Position numbers and translations under genes: made by a program. Of a stretch of 10,565 bases of DNA, positions 1-8,307 are shown piece after piece. Within the stretch, counting starts at the first letter, position 1. Each line of letters starts with the position of its first letter. This DNA comes from Desulfocapsa sp. GTDB lineage: Bacteria > Desulfobacterota > Desulfobulbia > Desulfobulbales > Desulfocapsaceae. The notes below the pieces were generated by a model. The model searched no databases. It worked only from the letters and a program-made list of their open reading frames with translations, and was not told where the DNA came from. The DNA is taken from NCBI GenBank assembly GCA_029942265.1, contig JAOZTO010000054.1:1-10565 (forward strand), in the 5' to 3' direction.

Positions 1-88
1 CGTTATTCTCCAAAAGGAATTGAAGCTGTATGGCCTGGGTCAAGCTATCTTCAACGATAAGAATGCTAATGTTTTTACTTTCCTGCAT
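1..88 (-). CDS. Receiver-domain protein, N-terminal fragment (runs off window)
   Basis: Only the first 29 codons are inside the window; the gene continues past position 1. It starts at an ATG at 88-86, two bases after the TAA of the upstream receiver gene, with an AAGGA ribosome binding site at 98-94 that lies in the last codons of that gene. The visible residues read a beta1 strand, an acidic pair and the start of helix 1 of a CheY-like receiver domain (SILIVEDS, Glu13-Asp14). The segment is closely similar to residues 13-34 of the preceding gene product (14 of 22 aligned positions identical by eye), so the two are tandem paralogs. What follows the receiver (histidine kinase, GGDEF, HD-GYP or nothing) cannot be seen. 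By operon position it is a likely phosphorylation target or output protein of the CheA kinase; this role is inference. Confidence 0.85.
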   Translation of the reverse strand, partial: MQESKNISILIVEDSLTQAIQLQFLLENN

Positions 89-90
89 AT

Positions 91-693
91 TTATCCTTTA
101 GGGGCTTGTTCAAACTGTATGAGTTTCTTCTTCAGTTCCTTGTTTTCAAGTAGAATATTTTCATATTTATGAGTGAATTTGTCGTAGGAATTCAGCAACA
201 CTTCAAGTATTTGAACTCTGTCAGCATTGATGATATGCCGTTTTCCTGCAAAAGAGACGTTCAGGTTCAGACTGCTGATTGAACCGGGGGCAAATTTTGC
301 CACGCTTATCAAATAGCGTACCCTGGCAATAAGTGTCTTCTCATCAAAAGGTTTGAGTAAAAAATAATTTGCCTGGCATTCCAATCCTTTGAGGATATCT
401 CGTGGCTCTGCCATGGAAGTAAGAAGCATCACAGGAATATGACACAGATGCCGGTTGGTCTTTATTGCCCTGCACAGCTCATATCCATTCATATTGGGCA
501 TTTCAATGTCGCTGATAAGTACAGTAGGAATATTTGCCTCCACACATTTCAAGGCCTCACAACCATCTCCTGCCACTTCTGTCTGGAAGCCATTGTCTTC
601 AAGAAAAAGCTGCAACATCAGTGCCTGCGTTGGGCTGTCTTCTGCAATAAGGATACGAGAAGCAGCAGAGCTGTTTTCTGTTTTTTCTGTCAT
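91..693 (-). CDS. CheY-like response regulator with C-terminal coiled-coil extension
   Basis: A 200-residue protein. Residues about 13-130 form a receiver domain: acidic pair Glu18-Asp19 (LIAEDS), phosphoacceptor Asp62 in ISDIEMPNMNG, the conserved Thr/Ser at LLTS (residues 90-93), and Lys114 in LLKPFDE. Residues about 135-165 hold a short segment (LNVSFAGKRHIINADR) followed by a charged helix to residue about 195 (KYENILLENKELKKKL) that should form a coiled coil. This REC-linker-helix arrangement is what I recall from the front of many hybrid histidine kinases, but here the protein ends before any kinase, GGDEF or DNA-binding domain. The ATG overlaps the cheB stop codon (ATGA, 4 bases) and no strong ribosome binding site is visible, so translational coupling to cheB is likely. 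It is probably phosphorylated by the operon's CheA; whether it acts as an output through the coiled coil or as a phosphate sink is unknown. Confidence 0.9.
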   Translation of the reverse strand: MTEKTENSSAASRILIAEDSPTQALMLQLFLEDNGFQTEVAGDGCEALKCVEANIPTVLISDIEMPNMNGYELCRAIKTNRHLCHIPVMLLTSMAEPRDILKGLECQANYFLLKPFDEKTLIARVRYLISVAKFAPGSISSLNLNVSFAGKRHIINADRVQILEVLLNSYDKFTHKYENILLENKELKKKLIQFEQAPKG

Positions 694-1733
694 TGCTTTA
701 CGCTTACCAGTTCATTCAATAACTCAGCAATCTGCTCAGGTGCCATTATGTGACTGGCTCCATCCAGACGAATAGCCTCACCCGGCATACCATGGATGGC
801 AGATGATTCCGCATCCTGGGCAATTGTCAGCCCCCCATTATCACGGATGCTTTTTAACTCCTGTGCTCCGTCACGTCCCATACCGGTCAAGAGTATAGCA
901 ATTCCTGCGGTTCCATACGATTCTGCAATGGAGCGAAATAGAAAACTGACGGAAGGGGCAAGTTGATTTTCTTTAGGTGCATCTGGATGCAGCTGAATAC
1001 GATTATTATTCACCGACATCTGTCCCCCGTCTGGAGCAAGATATACCCTGCCGGATAGTAACCGTTCACCGTTCTTGGGTATCACTATCTTGAGTGCAAT
1101 ATTATTCTCCAGCCAAATTCCCATTCCTTCCAGAAAACCATCTGCAATATGCTGGACAATAACAATGGGCAGGGGAAAAGAATCGGGTAGCTGTTTTAAA
1201 ATTTGCAGTAATACCTGGGGGCCTCCTGTTGATGCGCCCATTGCAACTATTTTGTTTTTGGTAATACTGACACGTTTTAGAATGTTTTTTTTCGCAGCAG
1301 AGACAGATACATTTCCATACTTTCGCGCAATAACAGTGACTTCAGACATTGCCTTCACTATATTTACAAACCGCTTTACGAGACGTGTAAAATCAGGATG
1401 CCCAGGACCTGGCGGCTTGGCAAGTGCAGTAACGGCACCCACTTCTATGGCCTGAAATGTTTTGGCAATTTCTCCAGGTTTCCAGAGAGTGGAACAGATG
1501 ATGATGGGAACAGGATATTGGGCAAGGATTTTTTCAGTTGCAACATAGCCGTTCATACCAGGCATATTAATATCCATAAGCACAACATCAGGACGCAACC
1601 GGACAATCTCCTCCAATGCACGAGAACCATCATTTGCAATACCTGCAATTGTAACTTCGGTATCATCTTCAAGGATGGCACGTAAATATTCACATGTTGT
1701 GACGGAATCATCAACAATAAAGACTGATATCAT
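690..1733 (-). CDS. cheB: CheB protein-glutamate methylesterase/deamidase (WspF-like)
   Basis: A 347-residue cytoplasmic enzyme that removes methyl groups from receptor glutamates and deamidates glutamines, opposing CheR. The N-terminal receiver (residues 1-120) has the acidic pair Asp8-Asp9, phosphoacceptor Asp54 in VLMDINMPGMNG and Lys106 in ALAKP. After a linker of about 40 residues the methylesterase domain (about 160-345) carries the family's catalytic triad in its usual contexts: Ser168 in GASTGGP, His195 in VQHIADGF, and Asp288 in GMGRDGA. The length and domain order are normal. The start ATG at 1733 is preceded by GGAG about 10 bases upstream within a 16-bp palindrome. It follows cheA after a 44-bp gap and overlaps the next receiver gene by 4 bases. 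The position directly after CheA-REC matches wspF in the Pseudomonas wsp operon. Phosphorylation by CheA should activate it (family knowledge). Confidence 0.96.
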   Translation of the reverse strand: MISVFIVDDSVTTCEYLRAILEDDTEVTIAGIANDGSRALEEIVRLRPDVVLMDINMPGMNGYVATEKILAQYPVPIIICSTLWKPGEIAKTFQAIEVGAVTALAKPPGPGHPDFTRLVKRFVNIVKAMSEVTVIARKYGNVSVSAAKKNILKRVSITKNKIVAMGASTGGPQVLLQILKQLPDSFPLPIVIVQHIADGFLEGMGIWLENNIALKIVIPKNGERLLSGRVYLAPDGGQMSVNNNRIQLHPDAPKENQLAPSVSFLFRSIAESYGTAGIAILLTGMGRDGAQELKSIRDNGGLTIAQDAESSAIHGMPGEAIRLDGASHIMAPEQIAELLNELVSVKQ

Positions 1734-1739
1734 TTACGA

Positions 1740-1755
1740 TATACTCCGGAGTATA
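1740..1755. promoter_or_regulatory. 16-bp perfect palindrome carrying the cheB ribosome binding site
   Basis: The sequence TATACTCCGGAGTATA is exactly self-complementary and lies in the 44-bp gap between cheA and cheB. On the coding strand its right half holds GGAG, the Shine-Dalgarno sequence of cheB, about 10 bases from the ATG. In RNA it could fold into a 6-bp stem with a CCGG loop that partly covers the Shine-Dalgarno, or in DNA it could be a dyad site for a protein. Either function is inference; the palindrome and the GGAG are seen directly. Confidence 0.4.
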
Positions 1756-1777
1756 ACACTATGTATTTTCACACGAA

Positions 1778-4147
1778 TCAAATAAACCTCGCGATCACAT
1801 CAAGAAGATCGCTTTGGTCAAAACTGCTCTTCATAATATAGGCATTTGCTCCAACCTCAACGCCCCGCTCCCTGTCTTCACGGGATGCAAGGCTTGTGCA
1901 GAGAATCAACGGTAAGTCGGCGTATTTTTCATCGGAGCGTATGCTTTCCGTCATTTCAAACCCGTTCATCCTCGGCATCTCAACATCGGATACCACAAGA
2001 TCAATATCCGTTGTTTTCAGTGTTGTTAAACCATCAAGGCCATCTACTGCAGTAACAACAACAAATCCTGCAGCTTCCAGAATATTTTTCAACAACATCC
2101 TGGAAGTGATGGAATCCTCTACTACCAGAATGTTTTTCTGTTCACGACTTTCCACAGAAGCTTCTGTTTGCACAGCTCTTTGCACCAATCCGCCACCGGA
2201 CGCACTACGGAGTAGGTCATGGACATTCAGCACAGGTACAACCCGCCCGTCACCGAGTATCGTCGCTCCACTAATATTTGGAACATGCCTCAGTTGCTTT
2301 CCAAGATCCCTGACCAAAATTTCATGTTCACCAATAATCTCGTCAACCTCAAATCCTATATGTTTTTCCCCTATACCGAGGATGGCAACATTAAAAAGCT
2401 CAGTTGCTACAGCACTATGACTTTTCTGAACACCCAGCACTTCAGCCAGACTGACAAGGGAAAGGGGTTTACCATTCACCGAAAGAATTGTTTGTCCCTC
2501 AACTGTTTTGATACGATCCACTGATGTTTGAAAAACCATCTCCACCTGACCACTTGGTATGGCAAACACTGCATGCCCCACTCTTACAGTAACACCACGT
2601 AAGGTTGACAATGAGATGGGCAACCTGATTGTAAAAGAAGATCCTTCACCTAGCACAGAGCGAAACGTCATTTTCCCGTTCAGCTTCTCCACCTGCTCTT
2701 TCACAATGGCCATCCCAAGCCCTCTGCCGGAGAGATTGGTAATGATTTTTGCAGTGGACATTCCCGAATGAAAAATAAGATTTTGCAGTTCTTCATCCGT
2801 CATATTTTTCGTATCGCTTTCCCTGATAACTCCTTTCTGAACCGCCGCACTGCCAATGGCTTCTGGATCAATGCCTGCACCATCATCTTCCAGCACAATT
2901 TCAACATTATTGCCATCAACTGTGCTCAGGGTACATTGGATTTTTCCACATGGATCTTTCCCCTTAGCCAATCGTTCAGATTCCGTCTCAATACCATGAT
3001 CAATGGCATTACGCAAAAGATGAAGTAAGGGGTCTTTCATTTCCTCCAGCACCCTGCGGTCTATTTCAATAGTACCACCAACAACATTGAAACTGATTTT
3101 CTTATCGGAGGCTCTGGCAATATCACGGATCATGCGTGGAAAAGAATCGAGCAGGGTTGAACCCGGAAGCATGACAACATTTTTTACTTCATCAAGCAAC
3201 TCGTCAACACGCAAATTCAGGCTTCGCTGGTTTTCTTTCGCCTTAACCGCAAGTGCTCTGATATCACGATCAAGAGTTGTTATCATTTCCTGCTGCCAGT
3301 TAAACACATTGCCATAGTCCGTATGCATAGCATGTTCTTCTTTGCGTTTCTGACTTCGTTCCACGTATCGCTGAAGCTTTTGCAGCAATGGCTCCATCTG
3401 CTTCCATTTTTTTCGCCACTTGCCCAAAGAGTCAATAACCTTCTGCAGCTCTTTAACATCCTGCTCCGCCTGAAGTTTCAAGGAAACCATCTCTTCGGTT
3501 TTATGAAACATCGCATCCAGTTTTTCTGTGGCTATTCGGAGTGTCACTGCGTGAAAGGGGTTGGGGGTCGATTCCTCCGGGGGGTTCTGCAATTTTGCTG
3601 GTTCGCTTTGGACTGTCGCTACAACCGGTTTAATCGTTTCAGATTCATTTTTTTTCACCGGACTATCAACAGCAGGAAGAGCAGATTCCTCTGGAATCTG
3701 ACAAGGTGCTTCTGGTTGTATTTCAATAGTTTTATTCAGCTCTTTGAGTTCATCTTTTTCAGCAGCAGTAAGCTGTCTGATAAGTTCGAGAAGCTGATCC
3801 TGATCCACACTCTTATCAACATCATCAACTATGCTCTGGACAAAATTCAGGCTCTGCTGCAGCACATCGAAAAGAGGAGTAGATGGAAGCAGTTCCTCCC
3901 TTTTCAAACATCCGAAAACACTCTCCATTGCCTGACAAACTGCCTCAATATCAATCAGGTTCACAGCCCGTGCAGCACCTTTCAGGCTGTGAGCCTCACG
4001 ATAAACAATCTCCAGAGTTTTTTGGAATCCGGACGCATCCTTCCCATCTTCCAGCTTTATAAGATGGGAAGACAATGAATCAAGCCGTTCAGCCGATTCA
4101 ATGGCAAAAGCTTCACGTAACCTTCGGAGTAGTTCTACTTCGTCCAT
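1778..4147 (-). CDS. cheA: CheA hybrid sensor kinase with C-terminal receiver (WspE-like)
   Basis: A 789-residue histidine kinase, the core of the receptor-CheW-CheA array. Domains in order: Hpt domain (about 1-125) with phosphoacceptor His53 in EAHSLKGAAR; a low-complexity Pro/Glu/Lys linker (about 130-200) with no recognisable P2 target-binding domain; a helical, partly coiled-coil dimerisation region (about 205-340); the ATP-binding domain (about 345-510) with N-box Asn380 in LLRNAIDHG, G1 box DDGAGID (421-427) and G2 box GRGLGM (474-479); a CheW-like P5 regulatory domain (about 515-650); and a receiver (672-789) with Glu677-Asp678, phosphoacceptor Asp721 in VVSDVEMPRMNG and Lys773 in IMKSSFD. 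The fused receiver and lack of P2 are typical of WspE/FrzE-type kinases rather than flagellar CheA. The start ATG lies 5 bases after the receptor stop codon. No strong ribosome binding site is visible, so coupling to the receptor gene is likely. Confidence 0.97.
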   Translation of the reverse strand: MDEVELLRRLREAFAIESAERLDSLSSHLIKLEDGKDASGFQKTLEIVYREAHSLKGAARAVNLIDIEAVCQAMESVFGCLKREELLPSTPLFDVLQQSLNFVQSIVDDVDKSVDQDQLLELIRQLTAAEKDELKELNKTIEIQPEAPCQIPEESALPAVDSPVKKNESETIKPVVATVQSEPAKLQNPPEESTPNPFHAVTLRIATEKLDAMFHKTEEMVSLKLQAEQDVKELQKVIDSLGKWRKKWKQMEPLLQKLQRYVERSQKRKEEHAMHTDYGNVFNWQQEMITTLDRDIRALAVKAKENQRSLNLRVDELLDEVKNVVMLPGSTLLDSFPRMIRDIARASDKKISFNVVGGTIEIDRRVLEEMKDPLLHLLRNAIDHGIETESERLAKGKDPCGKIQCTLSTVDGNNVEIVLEDDGAGIDPEAIGSAAVQKGVIRESDTKNMTDEELQNLIFHSGMSTAKIITNLSGRGLGMAIVKEQVEKLNGKMTFRSVLGEGSSFTIRLPISLSTLRGVTVRVGHAVFAIPSGQVEMVFQTSVDRIKTVEGQTILSVNGKPLSLVSLAEVLGVQKSHSAVATELFNVAILGIGEKHIGFEVDEIIGEHEILVRDLGKQLRHVPNISGATILGDGRVVPVLNVHDLLRSASGGGLVQRAVQTEASVESREQKNILVVEDSITSRMLLKNILEAAGFVVVTAVDGLDGLTTLKTTDIDLVVSDVEMPRMNGFEMTESIRSDEKYADLPLILCTSLASREDRERGVEVGANAYIMKSSFDQSDLLDVIARFI

Positions 4148-4152
4148 GGAAC

Positions 4153-6177
4153 TCAGATTGTAAATTTAGCTGATATTTCGTTTAATTTATGGCCAAGATC
4201 ACTAAGATCATGGGTTGCATCTTCAAGCTGTCTGGCCGCACCCACGTTTTGCGAAGTCGCTTCCTTAATGTTTTCCATGGCTGTGACTAATTGCTCCATT
4301 CCAGCTAGCTGTTGCTGGCTGGATGCATTGATCTGAGATGCTGCCTGAGACGCATCATCAATATTCAGTTGCAGTGTGGAGATGGTCTGACCCGAATTCT
4401 CAGTAAGTCCCACACCGGATTCAACCGCCTTACTGCCCCGTTCAGTTGCCATAACTGCCGTACTGGTAGCCTTTTGAATGTCGCTTAGAATGTTCTTAAT
4501 CTGTCCGGTTGCATCCTTTGACTGTTCCGCAAGACTCTTTACTTCCTGAGCAACAACTGCAAATCCCTTACCGTATTCACCAGCTTTTGCAGCTTCAATT
4601 GAAGCATTCACTGACAAGAGATTGGACTGGTCGGAAAGATCATTCACAGCACCTATGATTTCCCCGATATTTTGAGTCTGTTCACTTAAATTGACGATAG
4701 ATTCTGCGATATATTCCATCTCATCATTAATCTTTTTCATTCCTTTTACTGCCTGTTGAGAGGATTCTTCTCCCTCCACAGCCACCTGGTTCATTTCCTC
4801 GGAATCATGTTCAACCTGGGTTGCTTTTTCGCTGGAAAGTTTTGCTGTATGTCGAATCTCCTCAACCGTTGCACTTACCTCAGATATCGTTGAAGACGTT
4901 TCACTAGCTCCTGCTGCAAGCTGACTAGCAGTTGCAGTGATTTCCCCGATACATGATGCCAGATTATTGGCTGAATCAATGATGGCTCCAGTTTGTTCTT
5001 TAAGTGTGGTAAGCATTGTTCCTGCGGAATTTACCAGAATTCCGACTTCATCACTCCGCCTGCTTGGCTCCACCTCTATGGTTAGGTCGCCATCTGCCAT
5101 TCTGGCAAATTTTTCCGAAAGATCATTCAAAGGACGGGCAATGGAACGTGCTACAATAAACCCAAGTACAATGGCAAGCAAAACCAGACCGACACCAATA
5201 GTAATGATTCGTTTTTGCAATGCCCTGATTGGGGCAAATGCCTCGGCAGTACTTTCCTCAGCCACAATAACCCACTCAAAGTCCACGCCAAATGCTTCAT
5301 CAAGTCCTACGTGACTATAGGCACTGAGCACTTCAGTATTATTATAATCAAAACCGATATACTCCCCTGCAAGATCCTTAATGCCCTCTTCCACTGCAGT
5401 TGTTCTCACCTTCTGAGTAAGTATGGTGGGTTCTTCTTCCAAAATAGAGTTGGTTCGCATCAGGTAATCTTCACCAACCAGATATATTTGACCCGTTGCT
5501 CCCATACCAGATTGAACTTCCATTAATTTATCAAGTTGTTCAATATTAAGCTGTAACACCACAACCCCTATCAATTTGTTATCTTTTTTGACAGGTGCCC
5601 CAATAAAAATTGACGGTTCATTGTTACTGGGTGCATACAGACTAAAATCAACCATGACTTCCTTATTTTTTTCGACTACCTGGCGCCAAACCTGAGCCAG
5701 TCCGCTATTCTTAAGCGCACCACTTGAGAGTTTTTCGCCAAGATCATCTTCCCTTTCAACAGAATACATCACATAACCATTATCCGGAGAAAGAAGAAAC
5801 AGGTCAGAATATCCATAACTATGGCTTATTTTACTGAATACCTGATTGATCTCATAATATAATGCCTCATACTCAAAAGAGCCTATACCGAAGTTACCAT
5901 CTGCCACAATGGCTTGATGTTGCATTTTTTCCAGACCATCAATCGTAGCCTGAGACTCACTTAACAAAGCAAGATCATTAAATCGTTCCTGTATATAATC
6001 GATAAGACGACTACGTTTCACATCTCTGACAGATGCTAAATGCTCAAATGCCGCTGTTTCAAGAGAAGCTTTTGCATCCCTGAATGAATAGAAGGAGATA
6101 ATCGACACAGGAACAAGGACAACCATCACAAACATAAATATGAGTTTTTGCATCAGGCTTATTCGGATAAATTGCAT
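4153..6177 (-). CDS. Methyl-accepting chemotaxis protein with periplasmic dCache-like domain
   Basis: A 674-residue transmembrane receptor that controls CheA. Numbering is from the ATG at 6177. A hydrophobic segment at about 8-32 (TM1) is followed by a periplasmic domain of about 290 residues whose pattern ([14 protein letters not shown], then [14 protein letters not shown]) fits a double-Cache sensor. TM2 spans about 323-343, a HAMP domain about 344-395, then the long cytoplasmic hairpin. The tip around residues 511-552 contains the highly conserved [20 protein letters not shown]. Likely methylation sites include Glu439-Glu440 (SATVEE) and the Gln cluster 621-623 (ASSQQQL). The C-terminal arm after the tip is about 140 residues, which fits the 40-heptad class known for WspA-type receptors. 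The protein ends ISAKFTI, without the NWETF-type CheR tether. The frame is open upstream to a GTG at 6186, but AAGGAG (6191-6186) covers that GTG and sits 8 bases before the ATG, so the ATG is preferred. The ligand is unknown. Confidence 0.95.
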   Translation of the reverse strand: MQFIRISLMQKLIFMFVMVVLVPVSIISFYSFRDAKASLETAAFEHLASVRDVKRSRLIDYIQERFNDLALLSESQATIDGLEKMQHQAIVADGNFGIGSFEYEALYYEINQVFSKISHSYGYSDLFLLSPDNGYVMYSVEREDDLGEKLSSGALKNSGLAQVWRQVVEKNKEVMVDFSLYAPSNNEPSIFIGAPVKKDNKLIGVVVLQLNIEQLDKLMEVQSGMGATGQIYLVGEDYLMRTNSILEEEPTILTQKVRTTAVEEGIKDLAGEYIGFDYNNTEVLSAYSHVGLDEAFGVDFEWVIVAEESTAEAFAPIRALQKRIITIGVGLVLLAIVLGFIVARSIARPLNDLSEKFARMADGDLTIEVEPSRRSDEVGILVNSAGTMLTTLKEQTGAIIDSANNLASCIGEITATASQLAAGASETSSTISEVSATVEEIRHTAKLSSEKATQVEHDSEEMNQVAVEGEESSQQAVKGMKKINDEMEYIAESIVNLSEQTQNIGEIIGAVNDLSDQSNLLSVNASIEAAKAGEYGKGFAVVAQEVKSLAEQSKDATGQIKNILSDIQKATSTAVMATERGSKAVESGVGLTENSGQTISTLQLNIDDASQAASQINASSQQQLAGMEQLVTAMENIKEATSQNVGAARQLEDATHDLSDLGHKLNEISAKFTI

Positions 6178-6185
6178 TGCTGCCA

Positions 6186-6191
6186 CTCCTT
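6186..6191 (-). promoter_or_regulatory. Shine-Dalgarno of the receptor gene, decides its start
   Basis: AAGGAG on the minus strand lies 8 bases before the ATG at 6177-6175. It overlaps the alternative in-frame GTG at 6186-6184, leaving that codon without usable spacing, so the start three codons downstream is favoured. This is the strongest ribosome binding site inside the operon and suggests independent, high-level translation of the receptor relative to its neighbours. Confidence 0.75.
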
Positions 6192-6239
6192 TTCAAGATT
6201 AAATACTTTTTTCATTTCCAAATATAATTACACACTATA

Positions 6240-6770
6240 TCAGATATCTACCACCAGCGTTGGATCTTCAAGCAAACGTAAGGCATCAAGAACAATCACC
6301 CCTTCCGGCCCCACACCTTTCAAGTACTCTGCACGCTTACCAGATAATGTCGGCAGACCTGCAGAAATCTGTTTACCGGGAACACGGCAGACACCAATTA
6401 AAGCATCTACAATAACTGCAAATTCCATATTCTTCGACTTCAGAATGATCAATCTGGTTTGATCTGAAAGATTTAAATCTTCGAGTTCAAAAAAGACTTT
6501 CAGATCGAGTATTGAAATAATTTGTCCCCTGAAATTTGTTATCCCTTTGATAAATTTGGGGACACCAGGTAAGAAAGTCAGAACATGAAGCGGATAGACT
6601 TCACGGACATGCACCAACTCAAGTCCATAATGTTCCTCCCCTAGTGTAAACTCAACCAGTTCAACATAGTCGTCATCGCATTCTTCCTGATGCAGACGGG
6701 AAAGTTCCTTTGCCCGTTTTTGCAGAACTTCTAGGTCGATTTCAGAATCAAATATTCCGTTATTATTCAT
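6240..6770 (-). CDS. cheW: CheW-type adaptor, second copy (WspD-like)
   Basis: A 176-residue cytoplasmic coupling protein that links receptor hairpins to CheA. Residues about 1-35 form a charged helical extension (LQKRAKELSRLHQEE), followed by a full CheW/SH3-like fold of about 135 residues. The signature CheW segment is intact: GITNFRGQIISILDL, with the conserved Asn-x-Arg-Gly. The frame can be extended upstream to a TTG at 6797 inside cheR, but an ATG at 6770-6768 lies one base after the cheR stop codon and 8 bases after an AGGG at 6782-6779, so that ATG is chosen. The N-terminal extension and its position after cheR correspond to WspD in the Pseudomonas wsp operon. A 62-bp gap separates it from the receptor gene. 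Confidence 0.93.
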   Translation of the reverse strand: MNNNGIFDSEIDLEVLQKRAKELSRLHQEECDDDYVELVEFTLGEEHYGLELVHVREVYPLHVLTFLPGVPKFIKGITNFRGQIISILDLKVFFELEDLNLSDQTRLIILKSKNMEFAVIVDALIGVCRVPGKQISAGLPTLSGKRAEYLKGVGPEGVIVLDALRLLEDPTLVVDI

Positions 6771-6771
6771 G

Positions 6772-8307
6772 TCACTGACCCTGCATCGTATTAACAATTT
6801 CCAGCAATCTTCCAGCGGTCATCCCGTCACCATGAGACACTATATGGTTACTGTCTTTTTGTTTCAACAAATTTTCTGTGTTCTGAAAATGTTTTACCGC
6901 TTTTTTGGTATCAGTCTCAATTTGAGCCAGGTAAAAATAAGCCATAACAAAATCAGGGTCTAAAAACAGTACCTGCTGAAGGAGTTTTTTAGCTTGTTTT
7001 GCATCGCCTCGTTCCTGGTATACCGTGGAAAGGAAAAAATAATCATCGGGATTCAATTTATAGGTCTCAACACCTTTTTCAGCCCAATGACATGCACTTT
7101 CAAGGTTCCCATGATCGGCATATATTCTCGCCAGCAGCTGCATAGCTTCTGCAATGTCTTTTGGACTGCTGCATGCAGCGTCTGACTTTTCCAGTGCCTG
7201 CAACAATAATCCCTCAGCCTCTGTTCCTTTGTTTTTTGTGTACAATTTGCGGGCAGCAGCATTAACCTCTACGATGTACTGCTTTTCACAGGAGGGAATA
7301 CTGCTAACATTTTCAATATTTTTATTAGTGTTTTTCGTTTTACTACGACCGGACACCTTTTTCCGAAAACTCTTTTTTCTTTTAGTTTCGGTTTCTTTTT
7401 TTAAACAGTCAAATAAATGGCTTTTTTTGACTGTTCCGGGAAACTCTTTTTTCACAGGTGCCACAACACCCTTTCTGAAAAAATGCGTTTGGATATTTTT
7501 ATCAGGATACAGACCGGGATGATCAACAATGGATGTTTCACTGGCGGCAAGAAGAAGAAAGCCACCTGGTTTGAGAGCACTGTAGAGTTGTTGAATAATT
7601 TTTTTCCGTAATTCTTCATCAAAATAGATCAAAACATTTCGACAAAAAATAATATCAACATTTGTAGTATTGGTGATTGATGTTGGAAAATTCAGCTTTG
7701 CGAGATTCAATTTGGAAAAGTGTACCATTTTCTGAATGGAATCAGAAATAACCGATTTTTTCCCCGGCTGCGAGGTAAAATATTTATGGTACAAACGTTC
7801 GGAAAAATTTCTAAACGACCACGCACGATATATTCCGTTTTCTGCTACATCCAAAAATTCCTGATTGATATCGGTGCCAAGAATACCAATACTCCATCCA
7901 GTGAGAAGGGGCATCTCATCAACAACCATAGCCATAGAATACGCCTCCTCGCCTGTGCTACACGGAACACTCCACAATTTAAGCTCTTTTTTGCTGGAAT
8001 TTGCCTTTATTCTCTCCGGAATAAGAGTATTTGCCAATGTCTTCCAAACGTCACTATCTCTGAAAAAGTATGTCTCTCCGATTGTGAAGAACTCGGTAAG
8101 AATTTCAAACCGTTCACTGACGGCAGCACTGTTAAGGAGCCAGGTAAGGAAAGATTCCGGATCAGCAAGATTACGTTCCCGTTTCATCCTTGCAACTATT
8201 CGCCGTATATCACTTAGCTGTTCTTTCGGAAAATAAATCCCCAGATCATCGGACAATTGCCTGCGTAGTTGCAGCAGTATACTTTCAGAAATTTCCTGTT
8301 TACTCAC
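6772..8307 (-). CDS. cheR: CheR receptor methyltransferase with C-terminal TPRs (WspC-like)
   Basis: A 511-residue cytoplasmic enzyme that transfers methyl groups from S-adenosylmethionine to receptor glutamates. The N-terminal helical domain (about 1-85) ends in FTIGETYFFRD, the active-site region with the conserved Arg83. The SAM-binding Rossmann domain (about 86-280) has LWSVPCSTGEEAYSMA (111-126), GTDIN (144-148) and IIFCRNVLIYFD (219-230). A very basic linker (about 300-330) leads to helical repeats at about 345-485 that read as three or four TPRs (for example AMQLLARIYADHGNLESA and YFFLSTVYQERGDAKQAKKLL). The TPR extension is typical of WspC and other non-flagellar CheRs, which do not need a receptor pentapeptide tether. 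Translation begins at a GTG (8307) that overlaps the preceding cheW stop by 8 bases, with AGGA 4 bases upstream. The C-terminus ends one base before the second cheW. Confidence 0.96.
   Translation of the reverse strand: MSKQEISESILLQLRRQLSDDLGIYFPKEQLSDIRRIVARMKRERNLADPESFLTWLLNSAAVSERFEILTEFFTIGETYFFRDSDVWKTLANTLIPERIKANSSKKELKLWSVPCSTGEEAYSMAMVVDEMPLLTGWSIGILGTDINQEFLDVAENGIYRAWSFRNFSERLYHKYFTSQPGKKSVISDSIQKMVHFSKLNLAKLNFPTSITNTTNVDIIFCRNVLIYFDEELRKKIIQQLYSALKPGGFLLLAASETSIVDHPGLYPDKNIQTHFFRKGVVAPVKKEFPGTVKKSHLFDCLKKETETKRKKSFRKKVSGRSKTKNTNKNIENVSSIPSCEKQYIVEVNAAARKLYTKNKGTEAEGLLLQALEKSDAACSSPKDIAEAMQLLARIYADHGNLESACHWAEKGVETYKLNPDDYFFLSTVYQERGDAKQAKKLLQQVLFLDPDFVMAYFYLAQIETDTKKAVKHFQNTENLLKQKDSNHIVSHGDGMTAGRLLEIVNTMQGQ
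6779..6782 (-). promoter_or_regulatory. Ribosome binding site of second cheW, decides its start
   Basis: AGGG on the minus strand, inside the last codons of cheR, lies 8 bases before the ATG at 6770. The upstream TTG at 6797 has no comparable purine run at a suitable distance. The stop of cheR (TGA, 6774-6772) is within the spacer, which favours translational coupling of the two genes. Confidence 0.5.

Noticed and set aside
3323..4078. A 251-codon open frame on the plus strand opposite cheA.
   Set aside because: It is antisense to the Hpt and linker regions of a clear cheA, has a hydrophobic low-quality composition without recognisable motifs, and no ribosome binding site was seen. It is a shadow of the real gene.
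6159..6215. An 18-codon open frame on the minus strand (starting MKKVFNLEK) that overlaps the receptor start and could be a leader peptide.
   Set aside because: Its only purine run (GGA) is one base from its ATG, too close for a ribosome binding site, and it contains the receptor's own Shine-Dalgarno. No composition or context supports it as a real gene.
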